A stretch of DNA of 39,615 nucleotides from Acidobacteriaceae bacterium (GCA_030040425.1 JASHTS010000285.1:1-39615); one strand, 5' to 3'. Shown: positions 1 to 9,826, counted from the first letter of the stretch. The notes: generated by a model from the sequence alone, not told the origin. Program-made: numbers and translations.

Positions 1-437
1 GCCACCATTTCGGGTCCGAGAAATCGATGCATGAACTGCGGGCGGGCGAGGGTGAGGATGGAACCGAGTGAAGTGCCGGACAGAAAGACGACGAGAGAAA
101 GGATGACGTAGCGGAGGTTGCGCTGAAAGACCCGCGGGTAACCATCGCGCATATAACGAAGCAGGTTGAAAAAACTGGTTCCCCGATTGGAATAGATGAT
201 ATGGTGGGCGCGAGCGAGAAGCTGGTTGACGTGGTCGGTGTAGGCGCGCGCGGTCGAGTCCTGGCGGAGGATGGAAAGGTCGCTGGCCACCTGGCGGTAA
301 AGCAGCGCGGTCTCAGCGAGCTCGGCACGGGTGAGCGCGCGCAGACTGCCGGAGCCGGCTTGCGCAAGCAAAGCGGCGAGCCGCTCCCAATAAGGGCGGC
401 GTTTTTCGAGCCATTGGTTGGAGACGAGGTTGCCCAT
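1..437 (-). CDS. SpoIIM-family (stage II sporulation protein M-like, DUF95) membrane protein, partial
   Basis: The reverse strand reads open from an ATG at 437 to the left edge, giving about 145 residues that begin MGNLVSNQWLEKRRPYW. An amphipathic helical part carries LYRQVASDLSILRQDS and a hydrophobic stretch YVILSLVVFLSGTSLGSIL begins the first membrane segment. The W-x-x-L-E motif near the start and the YRxxASDL motif are typical of the SpoIIM/DUF95 integral membrane family. The C-terminal membrane part lies outside the window. In many bacteria this family sits next to an RDD membrane protein, as here, often with MoxR ATPase and DUF58 genes, but the biochemical role is not established. 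The start is uncertain because it overlaps the divergent RDD start; an in-frame TTG lies 12 bases upstream. Confidence 0.8.
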   Translation of the reverse strand, partial: MGNLVSNQWLEKRRPYWERLAALLAQAGSGSLRALTRAELAETALLYRQVASDLSILRQDSTARAYTDHVNQLLARAHHIIYSNRGTSFFNLLRYMRDGYPRVFQRNLRYVILSLVVFLSGTSLGSILTLARPQFMHRFLGPEMV

Positions 438-1290
438 GGAGCCGGTCAAGACCCAGTTTAGCGATCAGTTTAGCGACCAGCTTAACATCGATACGCCGGA
501 GCTGGTGACGATCGAGATGCCGATTGCCGGCATCGGTAGCCGGTTCGTGGCGCTGGTGATCGATTACCTGATCTGGACGGCGGCCTTTCTCGCGCTCTTC
601 ATCGTGGCTGCGATTGTTCTTCCCGCGCTGCATGTGTTTGCGGATGTTTCGGCGAACTGGGCCGCTGGCATCGTCATTCTCCTCGTCTTTCTTCTGCAGT
701 GGGGATATTTCACGCTGTTCGAGGCATTGGGCAACGGGCGGACGCCGGGCAAGCGGGTGATGAAGATTCACGTGATCCACCGCTCGGGACGCGCCATCAC
801 CTTTGTGGAATCGCTGGCGCGCAACCTGCTGCGCGTCATCGATTACCTGCCCAGCTTTTATGTGGCAGGCGTGGTCACCATGTTTCTGAACCGGCAGAAC
901 CAGCGGCTGGGCGACATGGTGGCCGGCACGCTGGTGGTGCGCGACCGCGAGATCGAGTCGCCGCACTGGGGCGAGCTGGGCACGCGCACGATTACCGCCG
1001 CGGCGTTCGCGGCTCCGGCGGCGATGATTCCGCCCCACCTGAGAGTGGTGTTGCCAGCCTCGAACCTGGCCAGACTTTCGACCGGGGATCTTGAGGTGCT
1101 GGAGAGATTCTTCTCCCGGCGCCTGGACCTGGACCTGACCACGCGCGCGGCGATCGCGGACCGGATTGCGAGCGCAATTCGCGGCAAGTCGGGCCTGGAG
1201 ATCCCTGAGGGAGTGAGCGTGGAAACCTTCCTCGAAGCCGTGGCGCACCAGATGCGGGAAGTGGCGCGGATGAGCGGGGGTGGCCGGTGA
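436..1290 (+). CDS. RDD family membrane protein
   Basis: This 284-residue protein has a hydrophobic N-terminal half with three or so membrane segments (about residues 35-70, 75-105 and 140-165). It shows the family's spaced Arg and Asp residues: R in GIGSRFVALVIDY, D in the same segment, and RLGDMVAGTLVV in the third. The C-terminal ~120 residues are soluble and helical. RDD proteins are small polytopic membrane proteins, some linked to ion transport, but this one has no assigned substrate. The start is taken at ATG 436, preceded by GAGACGAGG; an upstream in-frame TTG at 418 would add six residues. It is divergent from the SpoIIM-like gene, and that pairing is common. Confidence 0.88.
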   Translation: MEPVKTQFSDQFSDQLNIDTPELVTIEMPIAGIGSRFVALVIDYLIWTAAFLALFIVAAIVLPALHVFADVSANWAAGIVILLVFLLQWGYFTLFEALGNGRTPGKRVMKIHVIHRSGRAITFVESLARNLLRVIDYLPSFYVAGVVTMFLNRQNQRLGDMVAGTLVVRDREIESPHWGELGTRTITAAAFAAPAAMIPPHLRVVLPASNLARLSTGDLEVLERFFSRRLDLDLTTRAAIADRIASAIRGKSGLEIPEGVSVETFLEAVAHQMREVARMSGGGR

Positions 1291-1747
1291 ATTTGAACGG
1301 GCCGGCTCGCAGGCGAGTGGAGTTCGCAGCCGCGCTTCTATCGGTTCCCGAGGTTCTACTCAAGAGTATCCGGCAGCAAAGAGGTCGCGGCTCCCGTTGC
1401 CAGACGGCGACGTAGTCGTAGGATGGCGGCTTCTTCGGCTTGAGACAAAGAACCTCTGCCACAAATTTCTGAGCCCTCCTCAGGCAAAAATACGCATACC
1501 TATGTAAGCCGGTTATCTCCTTGGCGGGTTTGCTCGCCGTGGCATCGACCGCCAGCCAATGGCCTGGACCGGGAGGCTCTGCCTTCCGGCCGGGATTGCT
1601 GTCGGCTCTCCAGGGCGAAAACTAAGTATGGAAACCCCTTCAAAGGCAAGTAAACCGGGCAACTGAAAGTTTGTGATCGACCGGCTGAGGTGGTGGCCGC
1701 TCTGTCATCAGGTCTCTCATCAGGTTCCGCATTCAGGAGAGGTTGCC
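1291..1747. other. gene-free stretch ahead of the Ig-repeat lipoprotein
   Basis: No convincing coding sequence is visible. The region contains a 9-bp stem with a 3-base loop at 1569-1589 and, at 1741-1745, a strong Shine-Dalgarno AGGAGAGG just before the next gene. Around 1489-1506 lies an AT-rich run with a CATA-CC-TATG partial palindrome that could be a regulator site. I could not match it to a known riboswitch. This stretch probably holds the promoter and leader of the lipoprotein gene. Confidence 0.5.
1569..1589 (+). other. stable GC-rich hairpin in leader
   Basis: The arms CCGGGAGGC (1569-1577) and GCCTTCCGG (1581-1589) pair over 9 bp with one G-U and a 3-base loop. No T-run follows, so it is not a classical intrinsic terminator. 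It lies about 160 bases before the lipoprotein start and may be part of its untranslated leader or a transcription-end structure for the RDD gene. Confidence 0.4.
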
Positions 1748-4700
1748 ATGAATTGGAGCAAAGACTCAGGATTTCCCGAGCTGCTGACACAAACCATTCG
1801 GCTGTTTACGCTCCGTCGAAATTTGCCGGGGACCCTGCGAGATTCCCGGTCCGAAACGGGCCGCGCGGCTTTTCAGGGACGCGGCATTGGCATGTTCCGG
1901 TGTCTTCCGCTCGCGTCTGCGCTTCTTATCCTGAGCCTCTCCTCTCTCACCGGCTGCGGCGGTTCCAGCCGCAAGGCGATCACCGTCGCAATCGGTACGC
2001 CATCTTCCACCTCCGTCGATCAGGGTGAATCCGTCAGTCTCACGGCGACCGTCGCCAACGATTCGACCAATGCCGGAGTGACGTGGTCGATCAGCTGCTC
2101 TCAGGGCGAGTGCGGGACGCTATCCAGCAATACGACGACTTCGGTCACCTACAATGCTCCAGCCATGGTAAGCTCGGGGTTCACGGTCACCATCACGGCA
2201 ACCTCCAATGCCAAAGCGGGCGTCACAGCCACTCTGACGCTGACGGTGGTCGTGCCTCCGACGATTGGAACTGCCTCAGGCGCGCTCGCCGGAGGCACAG
2301 TTGGATCGACCTATAGCGTGACTCTGACCGCGTCCGGCGGAGTGACTCCCTATAAGTGGTCGGTTACCACAGGCTCGCTGCCGGCGGGTCTTTCGCTGAG
2401 CTCAAGTGCCGGCACCATTACCGGCATTCCCACAGCCTCCGGCTCCTCCGACTTCACCGTCACGCTCACCGATTCAGGCTCACCCGCGCTGACCGCCAGT
2501 CTCGAGTTCAGCATTACCATCGCGGCTGCCCCCGCCATTTCTTTTGCGACGACAACTTTGCCGGCGGGGTCAGTGGGCGTGGCCTACGCGCAAACGGTGA
2601 CGGCGACCGGCGGGGCGGGAGCGCTCACCTACAAAGTGACCAGCGGCGCGCTGCCGGCCGGATTGACGATGTCTTCTGCCGGCGCGATCTCCGGGGCGCC
2701 GACAGCGGCAGCGACGGGGACGGCCAAATTTACGGTCACGGCCTCCGATGCCTACGGCGATACGGGCAGCCAGAGTCTTTCGATCACCATTGCCGCCGCG
2801 CCGGCAATCACTTTTACCACCGCCTCGCTGCCCGCGGGTGTGGCAGGCGTTGCCTATGCGCAGTCAGTGAGCGCCACGGGCGGTGCAGGAACGCTGACCT
2901 ACGCAGTCGCTTCGGGCACGTCTCTGCCCGCAGGTTTGACAATGTCTACGGCCGGCGCGATCTCCGGCACACCGACGACGGCGGGAACGAGCACTTTTAC
3001 CGTTACTGCATCCGACGCCTACGGCGACTCGCAGAGTGAGAGTCTTACCATCCTTGTCAACGCCACTGCGCTCAAGGTGAGCACCACTTCCCTGCCCCAG
3101 GGCGTAGTCGGAACCGCCTATTCGCAAACGCTCTCAGCCACGGGCGGCAGCGGCGCAGGATACACGTGGACGAAGTCGAGCGGCTCACTGCCTGCCGGAC
3201 TCAGCCTCACCAGCGCCGGCACGATCTCCGGCACTCCGACCGCAACGGGCACGGCGACGTTCAGCGTCCAGGTCACGGATTCCGACTCCGACACAGCCAC
3301 GGCCAGCCTGACGATCACGGTAAATGCAGCCTTGTCCGTGACCACTACAACGCTGCCCGCGGGGACGGTCAACGTCAGCTATTCGCAGACGTTGGCGGCG
3401 ACGGGAGGGGTGTCTCCGTACACATGGAGCGTCAGCGCGGGGTCGCTGCCGGCGGGGTTGACGCTGACGGCAAGCACCGGCGCGATTTCGGGCACGCCAA
3501 CTACGGTGAGCACGGCCGTGAGCTTCACCGTGAAGGTGACGGATGCAGACAGCAATGCCGCCACGCAGAGCCTGAGCATCACGGTCAGTGCGGGGCTGGC
3601 CGTGAGCACTACCTCGCTGGGTGCGGGGACGGTCAACGTCAGCTATTCGCAGACATTGACGGCGACGGGAGGTGTGTCTCCATATACATGGAGCATCAGC
3701 TCCGGCTCGCTGCCGGCGGGGCTGACGCTTACTGCGAGCACTGGGGTGATCTCCGGCACGCCGACAACGGCTGGATCCTCGAGCTTCACGGTGAAGGTGA
3801 CGGACGCAGACAGCAACACAGCTACACAGAGCCTGAGCATTTCGATTTATGCGGCATTGACGGTCACAACAGCATCGCTGCCTACGGGGGCGGTCAACTT
3901 CAGCTATTCTCAAACCCTGGCGGCTGCGGGCGGGGTGTCGCCCTACACCTGGAGCATCAGCGCGGGTTCGCTGCCGGCGGGATTGACGCTCGCTGCCAAC
4001 ACCGGAGTGATTTCAGGCACGCCGACGGCGGCGGGCTCCGCCGTGAGTTTCACGGTGAAGGTTACTGACTCGGCGAGCAATACGGCAACCAAGAGCCTGA
4101 GCATTACAATCAACCCGGCATTGTCCGTAACGACGGCATCGCTGCCCGCAGGGACAGAGAACACAAGCTACTCTCAGATGCTGGCGGCCACAGGCGGACA
4201 GTCGCCTTACACGTGGAGCATCAGCGCGGGCTCGTTGCCGGCGGGGTTGACACTGGCTGGGAGCACCGGGGTGATCTCGGGCACGCCGACTACTTCCGGC
4301 GCGGCGGTGGACTTTACCGTCGAGGTGACGGACGCGGACAGCGATACGGCCACGCAAAACCTGAGCATCACGATCAATCCCGGGGCGCTGGTTGTCACCA
4401 CAACCTCCCTGGCTGAAGGCACGGTCGATTCTGCTTATTCGCAGACGCTCGCCGCCACGGGAGGCGCGTCTCCCTACACCTGGAACATTATCTCCGGTTC
4501 GCTGCCAGCGGGACTGACGCTGACAGGAAGCACCGGAGTGGTTGCGGGCACGCCAACGACACCCGGCACGTCGAGCTTTGAAGTGCAGGTCGAGGATTCC
4601 GCCAGCCACACGGCAACGGGCAATGTGACCCTCAAGATTCTTCCCACCACGCTGGCCGTCTCAACCTCGTCGCTGCCCAATGGAATATTGGGTGAATCGT

Positions 4701-7420
4701 ACGATTCCACTCTGGTTGCAACCGGCGGAGTGACTCCCTATACGTGGAGCATCCTCTCAGGTTCTCTGCCGGCGGGCCTCACTTTGAACTCCAGCAGCGG
4801 AGTAATTAGCGGCACACCCACAGCTACCGGCACCTCGAGCGTCACGGTGGAGGTAACCGACGCGGACAGCGACACGGCCACACAGAGCCTGAGCATCAAG
4901 GTAACAACCGCTCCACTGACCGTGGATTCGGAGGGAACCTGGACGGGAACCGAAGGCGTGGCGTTCTCGCTCACGCTGGTTGCAAGCGGCGGCACTGCGC
5001 CCTACACCTGGAGCGTGAGCTCCGGCTCCCTGCCGACTGGCCTTACTCTCAATGCCGGCACCGGCGTTATCTCCGGAACGCCGACCACTCCGGGCAGATC
5101 GACCTTCGAAGTGCAGGTCCAGGATTCGGCCAGCAACACTGTGGATTCGGGGAGCCTGAGCATCCGCATTTACTCCGGTCTCGAAATTACAACAAGGAGC
5201 CTCCCTTACGGCTCTACCGGAGTTGCCTATGAGATGGACCTCAGCGCCGCAAGCGGCACGTCCCCGTACACCTGGGCCGTGACCTCCGGCTCGCTGCCAG
5301 CGGGATTATCCTTGAGCAGCGCCGGGGTGATCACCGGCACGCCTACCTGCAGCTGCACAACTCCCACAACCAGCCTCTTCCAGGTGACGGTAACAGATTC
5401 CGAATCAACGCCGGCCACGGTGAGCGCGAACTTCAGCATCACCATTAATAACGAGAATCTGCCGCGGATTGAATCCACCACCATCAACAGCGGATCCGTG
5501 GGCAGCGCCTACAGCTTCGAAATGCAGGAGGTAGGAGGCGCGACTCCGCTCGCGTGGAGCATACTCTCGGGGACGCTTCCTCCGGGACTCACGCTGGCCT
5601 CGAACGGGACCATCGGCGGGACCCCGACTACCGTCGGTACGTCAACGTTTGTGGTCCAGCTCGAAGATGGAGATTCCAACACGGCCTCCAGGCCGGAATC
5701 GATCCAGATCTATCCCTCCGCGCTGCAGGTTGACAACACCAGCCTGCAATTTGCCAACGTCGGCCAGAGATACAGCACCGAGCTCGATGCCTCCGGAGGG
5801 AGTGGAGAGTATCTGAGCTGGAACATCACTTCCGGATCGCTGCCCTCGGGACTTGCGCTCACCTCCTCGGATGGCGTCATCGCAGGATCTCCATCTGTGG
5901 CCGGCTCATCCACATTTACCATCGAGGTAAAGGATTCGGATTCAAACACCGCAAGCGCAACCCTGACTCTGACCGTGTATGACAACCCGGCATGCCCCAG
6001 CGGCAACGAGTCAGAGCTAAACGGCACATACGCGATGCTGGTGAGCGGATTCAGCGGCGATGGGCTGGGTATTCCGGTGGCTACCCTGGCAAGCTTTACC
6101 GCCAATGGCGCCGGCGGCGTGACGGGCGGCGAGCTCGACACCAACAGTGGCGCCTCCACTACCGGCAGCGCGAATGTGGCCATCGGCTCGGGAAGCTACT
6201 ATTCGGTGGGCGCAAGCGGAGCCGGCTGCATCACCATCAATACCGCGAACGGGACGAACACCTATGCCTTTGTTCTGGGCGGAGTGAGTTCCGGCGTGGC
6301 CACGCGCGGCCGGATCATGGAATTCGACGACGACTCAGGCTACGGACAATTGCAAACCGGTGCGCTGGCGCTGCAGACCTCCGCAGATTTTGCCCTGAAC
6401 CAGTTGGCGCCCAACTTTGCCTTCGGCATCAGCGGCGACGATTCCTCTGTGGGCCGGTTTGCTTTCGGGGGATCTCTGACCAATAGCACTTCGGGCAGCT
6501 TCGGCAATGTGTATGCGGATTCCAACGACAACGGCACCGTCAATTCTGCGATGAGCGGAGGAAATGGCGGCTTCAGCGGCGCGCCGGACGCCAACGGCCG
6601 CACCTCCGCGAGCATCTCGATCGGCGGCGACACGTATGGCTACATCGCCTACATCGTGAACCAGGACGAAGTGTTCCTGCTGTCTTCGGACCCCATCACC
6701 TTAAACCCCGTGGCCAGCGGGACGATGCTGGGGACGGCAAGTTCCTTCACCGGCACCTCCGTTTCGGGGAATTACCTATTCGCTGCATCCGGAGCCGACG
6801 CAAGCAACCGGGGATATTCGTTTGCCGTCTTCGGAATTGTAAATTTCACCGCAGGCGACTGGAACGGAACAGTCAACCAATATGAGCTGGACGGTCCCGG
6901 ATATGCTCAGGGCGCACCGACGACCTCTTCGGGCACATACACCGTAGATGCGGCCTCGGGACGCGTCACATTGACCTCAGGCAGTGGCACGCAGCCAGCC
7001 ATCTATCTCACCAACTCCAGTTCGGGACCGGCCGCTTTCGTGATCGACCTGGACAGCGGTGCCGGCGCGCCGGCCTATGAAGGAACACTACTGGTCCAGC
7101 CCAGTAAAACCTACAGCAATTCGTCCGTCTCCGGAAACTTCGAAGCCAGCATGGCCACCATGTCCAGTGGCGAGGACGAAACCTTCGTGGGCTCGGCTTC
7201 AGGCGGCGATGGCGAAGCCATGTTCACATTGGACGCCGCGATTATCGGCTCTGCGCAGATCGGCGGGCTCACCGAGGAGGCGCCTTACACCATCAACTCC
7301 GACGGCACCGGAACGTCGGGATATGGAACCAAAACCCTGCTCCTCACAAACGGTACAACGGTGTACCTGATGGACATCGGCGGCGGACCGGCCGAGATTA
7401 TCGAATTCGATCAGCAATAG
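1748..7420 (+). CDS. giant putative lipoprotein with 14 He_PIG Ig-like repeats
   Basis: About 1,890 residues. A hydrophobic signal segment (LPLASALLILSLSSLTGC) ends in a lipobox LTGC, so the product is probably an outer-membrane or surface lipoprotein. A BIG-like domain follows (VSLTATVANDS...VTWSI). Then come 14 repeats of about 88 residues with the He_PIG signature SGSLPAGL...SGTPT, YSQTLxATGG and TVxVTDxxSxTA. The last ~480 residues form a Gly/Ser/Thr-rich beta domain opening with LNGTYAMLVSGFSGDG, a kind often seen at the ends of acidobacterial Ig-repeat proteins. The ATG at 1748 has AGGAGAGG seven bases upstream, but it leaves ~50 residues before the signal peptide; ATG 1892 would start directly at the signal but lacks a good ribosome site. 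The likely role is adhesion or a surface scaffold. It is followed by Tad pseudopilin genes. Confidence 0.85.
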   Translation: MNWSKDSGFPELLTQTIRLFTLRRNLPGTLRDSRSETGRAAFQGRGIGMFRCLPLASALLILSLSSLTGCGGSSRKAITVAIGTPSSTSVDQGESVSLTATVANDSTNAGVTWSISCSQGECGTLSSNTTTSVTYNAPAMVSSGFTVTITATSNAKAGVTATLTLTVVVPPTIGTASGALAGGTVGSTYSVTLTASGGVTPYKWSVTTGSLPAGLSLSSSAGTITGIPTASGSSDFTVTLTDSGSPALTASLEFSITIAAAPAISFATTTLPAGSVGVAYAQTVTATGGAGALTYKVTSGALPAGLTMSSAGAISGAPTAAATGTAKFTVTASDAYGDTGSQSLSITIAAAPAITFTTASLPAGVAGVAYAQSVSATGGAGTLTYAVASGTSLPAGLTMSTAGAISGTPTTAGTSTFTVTASDAYGDSQSESLTILVNATALKVSTTSLPQGVVGTAYSQTLSATGGSGAGYTWTKSSGSLPAGLSLTSAGTISGTPTATGTATFSVQVTDSDSDTATASLTITVNAALSVTTTTLPAGTVNVSYSQTLAATGGVSPYTWSVSAGSLPAGLTLTASTGAISGTPTTVSTAVSFTVKVTDADSNAATQSLSITVSAGLAVSTTSLGAGTVNVSYSQTLTATGGVSPYTWSISSGSLPAGLTLTASTGVISGTPTTAGSSSFTVKVTDADSNTATQSLSISIYAALTVTTASLPTGAVNFSYSQTLAAAGGVSPYTWSISAGSLPAGLTLAANTGVISGTPTAAGSAVSFTVKVTDSASNTATKSLSITINPALSVTTASLPAGTENTSYSQMLAATGGQSPYTWSISAGSLPAGLTLAGSTGVISGTPTTSGAAVDFTVEVTDADSDTATQNLSITINPGALVVTTTSLAEGTVDSAYSQTLAATGGASPYTWNIISGSLPAGLTLTGSTGVVAGTPTTPGTSSFEVQVEDSASHTATGNVTLKILPTTLAVSTSSLPNGILGESYDSTLVATGGVTPYTWSILSGSLPAGLTLNSSSGVISGTPTATGTSSVTVEVTDADSDTATQSLSIKVTTAPLTVDSEGTWTGTEGVAFSLTLVASGGTAPYTWSVSSGSLPTGLTLNAGTGVISGTPTTPGRSTFEVQVQDSASNTVDSGSLSIRIYSGLEITTRSLPYGSTGVAYEMDLSAASGTSPYTWAVTSGSLPAGLSLSSAGVITGTPTCSCTTPTTSLFQVTVTDSESTPATVSANFSITINNENLPRIESTTINSGSVGSAYSFEMQEVGGATPLAWSILSGTLPPGLTLASNGTIGGTPTTVGTSTFVVQLEDGDSNTASRPESIQIYPSALQVDNTSLQFANVGQRYSTELDASGGSGEYLSWNITSGSLPSGLALTSSDGVIAGSPSVAGSSTFTIEVKDSDSNTASATLTLTVYDNPACPSGNESELNGTYAMLVSGFSGDGLGIPVATLASFTANGAGGVTGGELDTNSGASTTGSANVAIGSGSYYSVGASGAGCITINTANGTNTYAFVLGGVSSGVATRGRIMEFDDDSGYGQLQTGALALQTSADFALNQLAPNFAFGISGDDSSVGRFAFGGSLTNSTSGSFGNVYADSNDNGTVNSAMSGGNGGFSGAPDANGRTSASISIGGDTYGYIAYIVNQDEVFLLSSDPITLNPVASGTMLGTASSFTGTSVSGNYLFAASGADASNRGYSFAVFGIVNFTAGDWNGTVNQYELDGPGYAQGAPTTSSGTYTVDAASGRVTLTSGSGTQPAIYLTNSSSGPAAFVIDLDSGAGAPAYEGTLLVQPSKTYSNSSVSGNFEASMATMSSGEDETFVGSASGGDGEAMFTLDAAIIGSAQIGGLTEEAPYTINSDGTGTSGYGTKTLLLTNGTTVYLMDIGGGPAEIIEFDQQ
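2291..5980 (+). repeat. 14 tandem ~264-bp coding repeats (He_PIG)
   Basis: Each unit encodes about 88 residues: a GxxGxxYSQTL strand, ATGGxSPYTWSIxSGSLPAGLxL, xGxISGTPT and a final FTVxVTDxxSxTATxxLSITI. Units 5 to 8 (about 3340-4380) are the most alike, suggesting recent duplication; the first and last units are more diverged. This is protein-level tandem repetition, not a CRISPR or transposon array. Copy number is likely to vary between strains. Confidence 0.85.
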
Positions 7421-7890
7421 GGAGTGAGGGCGACAGCGCGGAAATGCTCAACTCCTTGGCGGCTCATTGGCTTACCGAATGCACCGTGGACGCGCAACCA
7501 GGATGCTGAGCTGGAGGCGCAGCTTAAGAAAAGAGCACAAAGAAGAGGAAAGCTTGCGGAGAGCGAGGGTGGCAAGGAAGCTGCTAAAGAGACAGGATTC
7601 TCCGGAATGGAGATAGCACGTTCGAGTCAGGAGGATCCGGGCATCCGGTTGAGGCAGCCACCCGGTTTCCTGCGTAAGTGCCTTCTAATCCAGCCGGCAA
7701 GCCGCAGCTCAGCCGTTCAAAGGGCGCAGGATCAGGGGAACAGGTTGCATTGCCCTCCCTCCCCCTGGTAATTGAGATTCCGCTCAAGTTGTAGCGGAAG
7801 CTTGCCGAAAATATGTTAAGAATGAGCTGTATACGGTAAATCTATATCTTAGACAAGCCGAGCTCGGGATTGCTCAGAGGAAGAACCGCG
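7421..7890. other. intergenic region before the Tad pseudopilin genes
   Basis: I see no recognisable gene. A 115-residue open frame on the plus strand (7424-7771) has unusual composition and no family features. The last ~90 bases (7800-7865) are AT-richer than the rest and probably contain the promoter of the pseudopilin operon, but no clean -35/-10 pair with normal spacing could be assigned. AGAGGAAG at 7876-7883 is the ribosome site of the next gene. Confidence 0.4.
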
Positions 7891-9228
7891 ATGAAAACAT
7901 GGATTAGAAAAGAAGATGGACAGGCGGTGGTATTAACGGCGCTGAGCCTATCTACGTTAATGGGCGTAATGGCCCTGGCCATCGACGTGGGCAACATCCA
8001 ATATAGCCAGATGCAGTTGCAAACCGCGGCTGATTCGGCGGCGATCGCAGCAGGCCTGGAGCTTGGCAACTGCAACGACTCGGCTTGCACCAACATGCAA
8101 ACGGCGGCGGAGAAGGCTCTGATCGAAGACGGCATTACCTCGGCCACGGTGGCCCCTTCAGTGAATGTATGCAGCGTCACCATGAAGAACGGGCTGGCAA
8201 TGATCATTAACGATGGCCCGTGCATGCTTGGATCGAGCGACCCGAACAACAACAACACGCATATGGTTGAAGTCGTGCTCTCCGAGCCGCAAAGCACGAT
8301 CTTTGGCCGCTTTTTCGGGATTTCGACCCTGAACCTGGCGGCCCGCGCAGAAGCCGGCGATGCCTATATCAACAGCAGTGGCGGGGGCAATTGCATCTGG
8401 ACAAATGGGCTCTATTTCAATAGCTCCAACGGCGCCTTCAATTTGACCGGTTGCGGCATTTACGACAATGGAACCCTGCAAACCAACAGCGGCGATAGCG
8501 TGACATCCACATCGACTTTCCTTTATTACGGATCGTGGAGCCCCAACAACTGCAACAGCAGCTGCTCGTGGACCCTGGGGGACTCGGAGACCCAGCCGAC
8601 GCACACCACGACGCAGCAGAGCGATCCGTTGGCAGGTATGACGGCGCCGAGCGAGCCGGCTGCATCTTCGACCGCCAGCGACACCACGCCGAATAGCGGC
8701 ACAACCTTGCAGCCCGGTTACTACGCCAACGGCATTAACCTTAACTCGAACGTCAGCGTGAATCTCGCTCCCGGCCTTTATTACATGAACGGCTCCATTA
8801 ACGTCGACAGCGGCGCGACGCTCACTTGCTCAGGATGCACGAGCGGGCAGGGCGTAACGCTCTATTTTGTCAACGGAAGCTTTCAGCCCAACAGCGGCGC
8901 CACGGTCACGCTTTCGGCGGCTACTACGGACCCGACCAATAACGCGGTGGCGAATATGTTGATCTGGCAGAGCTCTTCCAATAGCTCGGGAATGGATATG
9001 GACGCCAGCACGACGGTCACGCTGAACGGAATCATTTATCTTCCCGATGCGACACTGACCTTCAACAGCGGCTCGGGCACCACGGTTAACGCAAATGCGA
9101 CATCCACGGCTATCGATGCGAACCAGATCTGGGTCGATAGCGGCATAACAGTGAACGTCAACGGTTCCAACGGACTTCTCGGCGGCGGTAGCGGCCAGAC
9201 ATTGGGGTCGTTTGCGCTTGCGGAGTAG
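7891..9228 (+). CDS. TadG-like pilus-assembly / pseudopilin protein with beta-rich C-terminus
   Basis: 445 residues. The N-terminus MKTWIRKEDGQAVVLTALSLSTLMGVMALAIDVGNIQYSQ is a typical TadG N-terminal segment: a short basic leader, G-Q-A, one membrane helix and then A-ID-G with a helix rich in QxAADSAAIAAG. The remaining ~300 residues are rich in Asn, Ser, Gly and Thr, with recurring SGATxT and NxNSxxxVNLAPGLYYMNGSI patterns that suggest a repetitive beta-helix-like or adhesin-like exterior domain. The ATG at 7891 has AGAGGAAG eight bases upstream and is preferred over the TTG at 7870. It is the first gene of a three-gene cluster with two TadE-like genes. No Tad ATPase, secretin or major Flp pilin gene lies in the window, so the assembly machine must be encoded elsewhere. 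Confidence 0.8.
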   Translation: MKTWIRKEDGQAVVLTALSLSTLMGVMALAIDVGNIQYSQMQLQTAADSAAIAAGLELGNCNDSACTNMQTAAEKALIEDGITSATVAPSVNVCSVTMKNGLAMIINDGPCMLGSSDPNNNNTHMVEVVLSEPQSTIFGRFFGISTLNLAARAEAGDAYINSSGGGNCIWTNGLYFNSSNGAFNLTGCGIYDNGTLQTNSGDSVTSTSTFLYYGSWSPNNCNSSCSWTLGDSETQPTHTTTQQSDPLAGMTAPSEPAASSTASDTTPNSGTTLQPGYYANGINLNSNVSVNLAPGLYYMNGSINVDSGATLTCSGCTSGQGVTLYFVNGSFQPNSGATVTLSAATTDPTNNAVANMLIWQSSSNSSGMDMDASTTVTLNGIIYLPDATLTFNSGSGTTVNANATSTAIDANQIWVDSGITVNVNGSNGLLGGGSGQTLGSFALAE

Positions 9229-9231
9229 CTG

Positions 9232-9696
9232 ATGAAATTGAAGAAAAAGCTTCGTTTCTTTCGCGACGAGCGCGGGGCCAGCATGGTGGAGCTAGCGGCC
9301 CTGCTGCCTTTGTTTCTGCTGCTGCTGTTTGGCGCTATCGATCTGGCGCGGGCCTACTATTTGTCGATCGAGGTGGCGGGTGCGGCGCACGCAGCGGCGG
9401 CGTACGGGGCTCAGAATCCGACCGACATAACCGGCATGAAGAACGTGGCGAATGCCGACGCGCCGGGCGTGACTCTGACGTTTGCCAACAGCACCCCATC
9501 TTATGGCTGCGAATGTTCAGACGGCACCGGCTTCAGCGCAAGTTGTGCGACCCAGCCAACCTGTTCAACTACAACCCTGGTATACAGGGTGAACGTTACC
9601 GTTACGGCAACCTATACACCGCTGTTCCCGTGGCCCAAGGTTCCTTCCTCCTTTTCGTTTTACTCCACTGCGTCGATGCGCAGCGCAGGCAGCTAA
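9232..9696 (+). CDS. TadE-like pseudopilin
   Basis: 154 residues. The leader MKLKKKLRFFRDERGASMVE ends in the G-x-x-x-x-E pattern of Tad pseudopilins, followed by a hydrophobic helix (LAALLPLFLLLLFGAIDLARAYY) and a polar domain with three or more Cys pairs (CECSDG, SCATQPTCS). The likely role is a minor pilin or assembly component of a Flp/Tad fibre. It starts three bases after the stop of the TadG-like gene, within translational-coupling distance, and GGAGTAG from that gene's end can act as the ribosome site. The Cys-rich outer part suggests disulfides formed in the periplasm. Confidence 0.85.
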   Translation: MKLKKKLRFFRDERGASMVELAALLPLFLLLLFGAIDLARAYYLSIEVAGAAHAAAAYGAQNPTDITGMKNVANADAPGVTLTFANSTPSYGCECSDGTGFSASCATQPTCSTTTLVYRVNVTVTATYTPLFPWPKVPSSFSFYSTASMRSAGS

Positions 9697-9826
9697 TCAG
9701 TTGACGACTGGGGCGAGGCAGACGAGACTCCTCCTCGTCGACAGCCGGAGTTAAGGTAGTCGGAATGGCGTGCAGCAGCCAGGCGAAAGGGCGCGGGAAA
9801 GGCGATCGGTGAAGACAGGGATCAAA

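Noticed and set aside
313-1248. Long minus-strand open frame opposite the RDD gene
   Set aside because: It is a GC-rich shadow of the RDD coding strand, with an Arg/His-rich composition and no family motif.
1489-1506. AT-rich leader segment considered as a cyclic-di-GMP or other riboswitch
   Set aside because: The conserved GCAAA core and paired helices of the c-di-GMP-I class could not be assembled here.
2291-5980. Repeats considered as a CRISPR-like or satellite array
   Set aside because: The units are ~264 bp, in frame, and encode the He_PIG protein fold, so they are domain repeats.
7424-7771. 115-residue plus-strand open frame after the lipoprotein
   Set aside because: It starts at a GTG four bases after a stop with no good ribosome site, and its composition does not look like a folded protein; left as intergenic.
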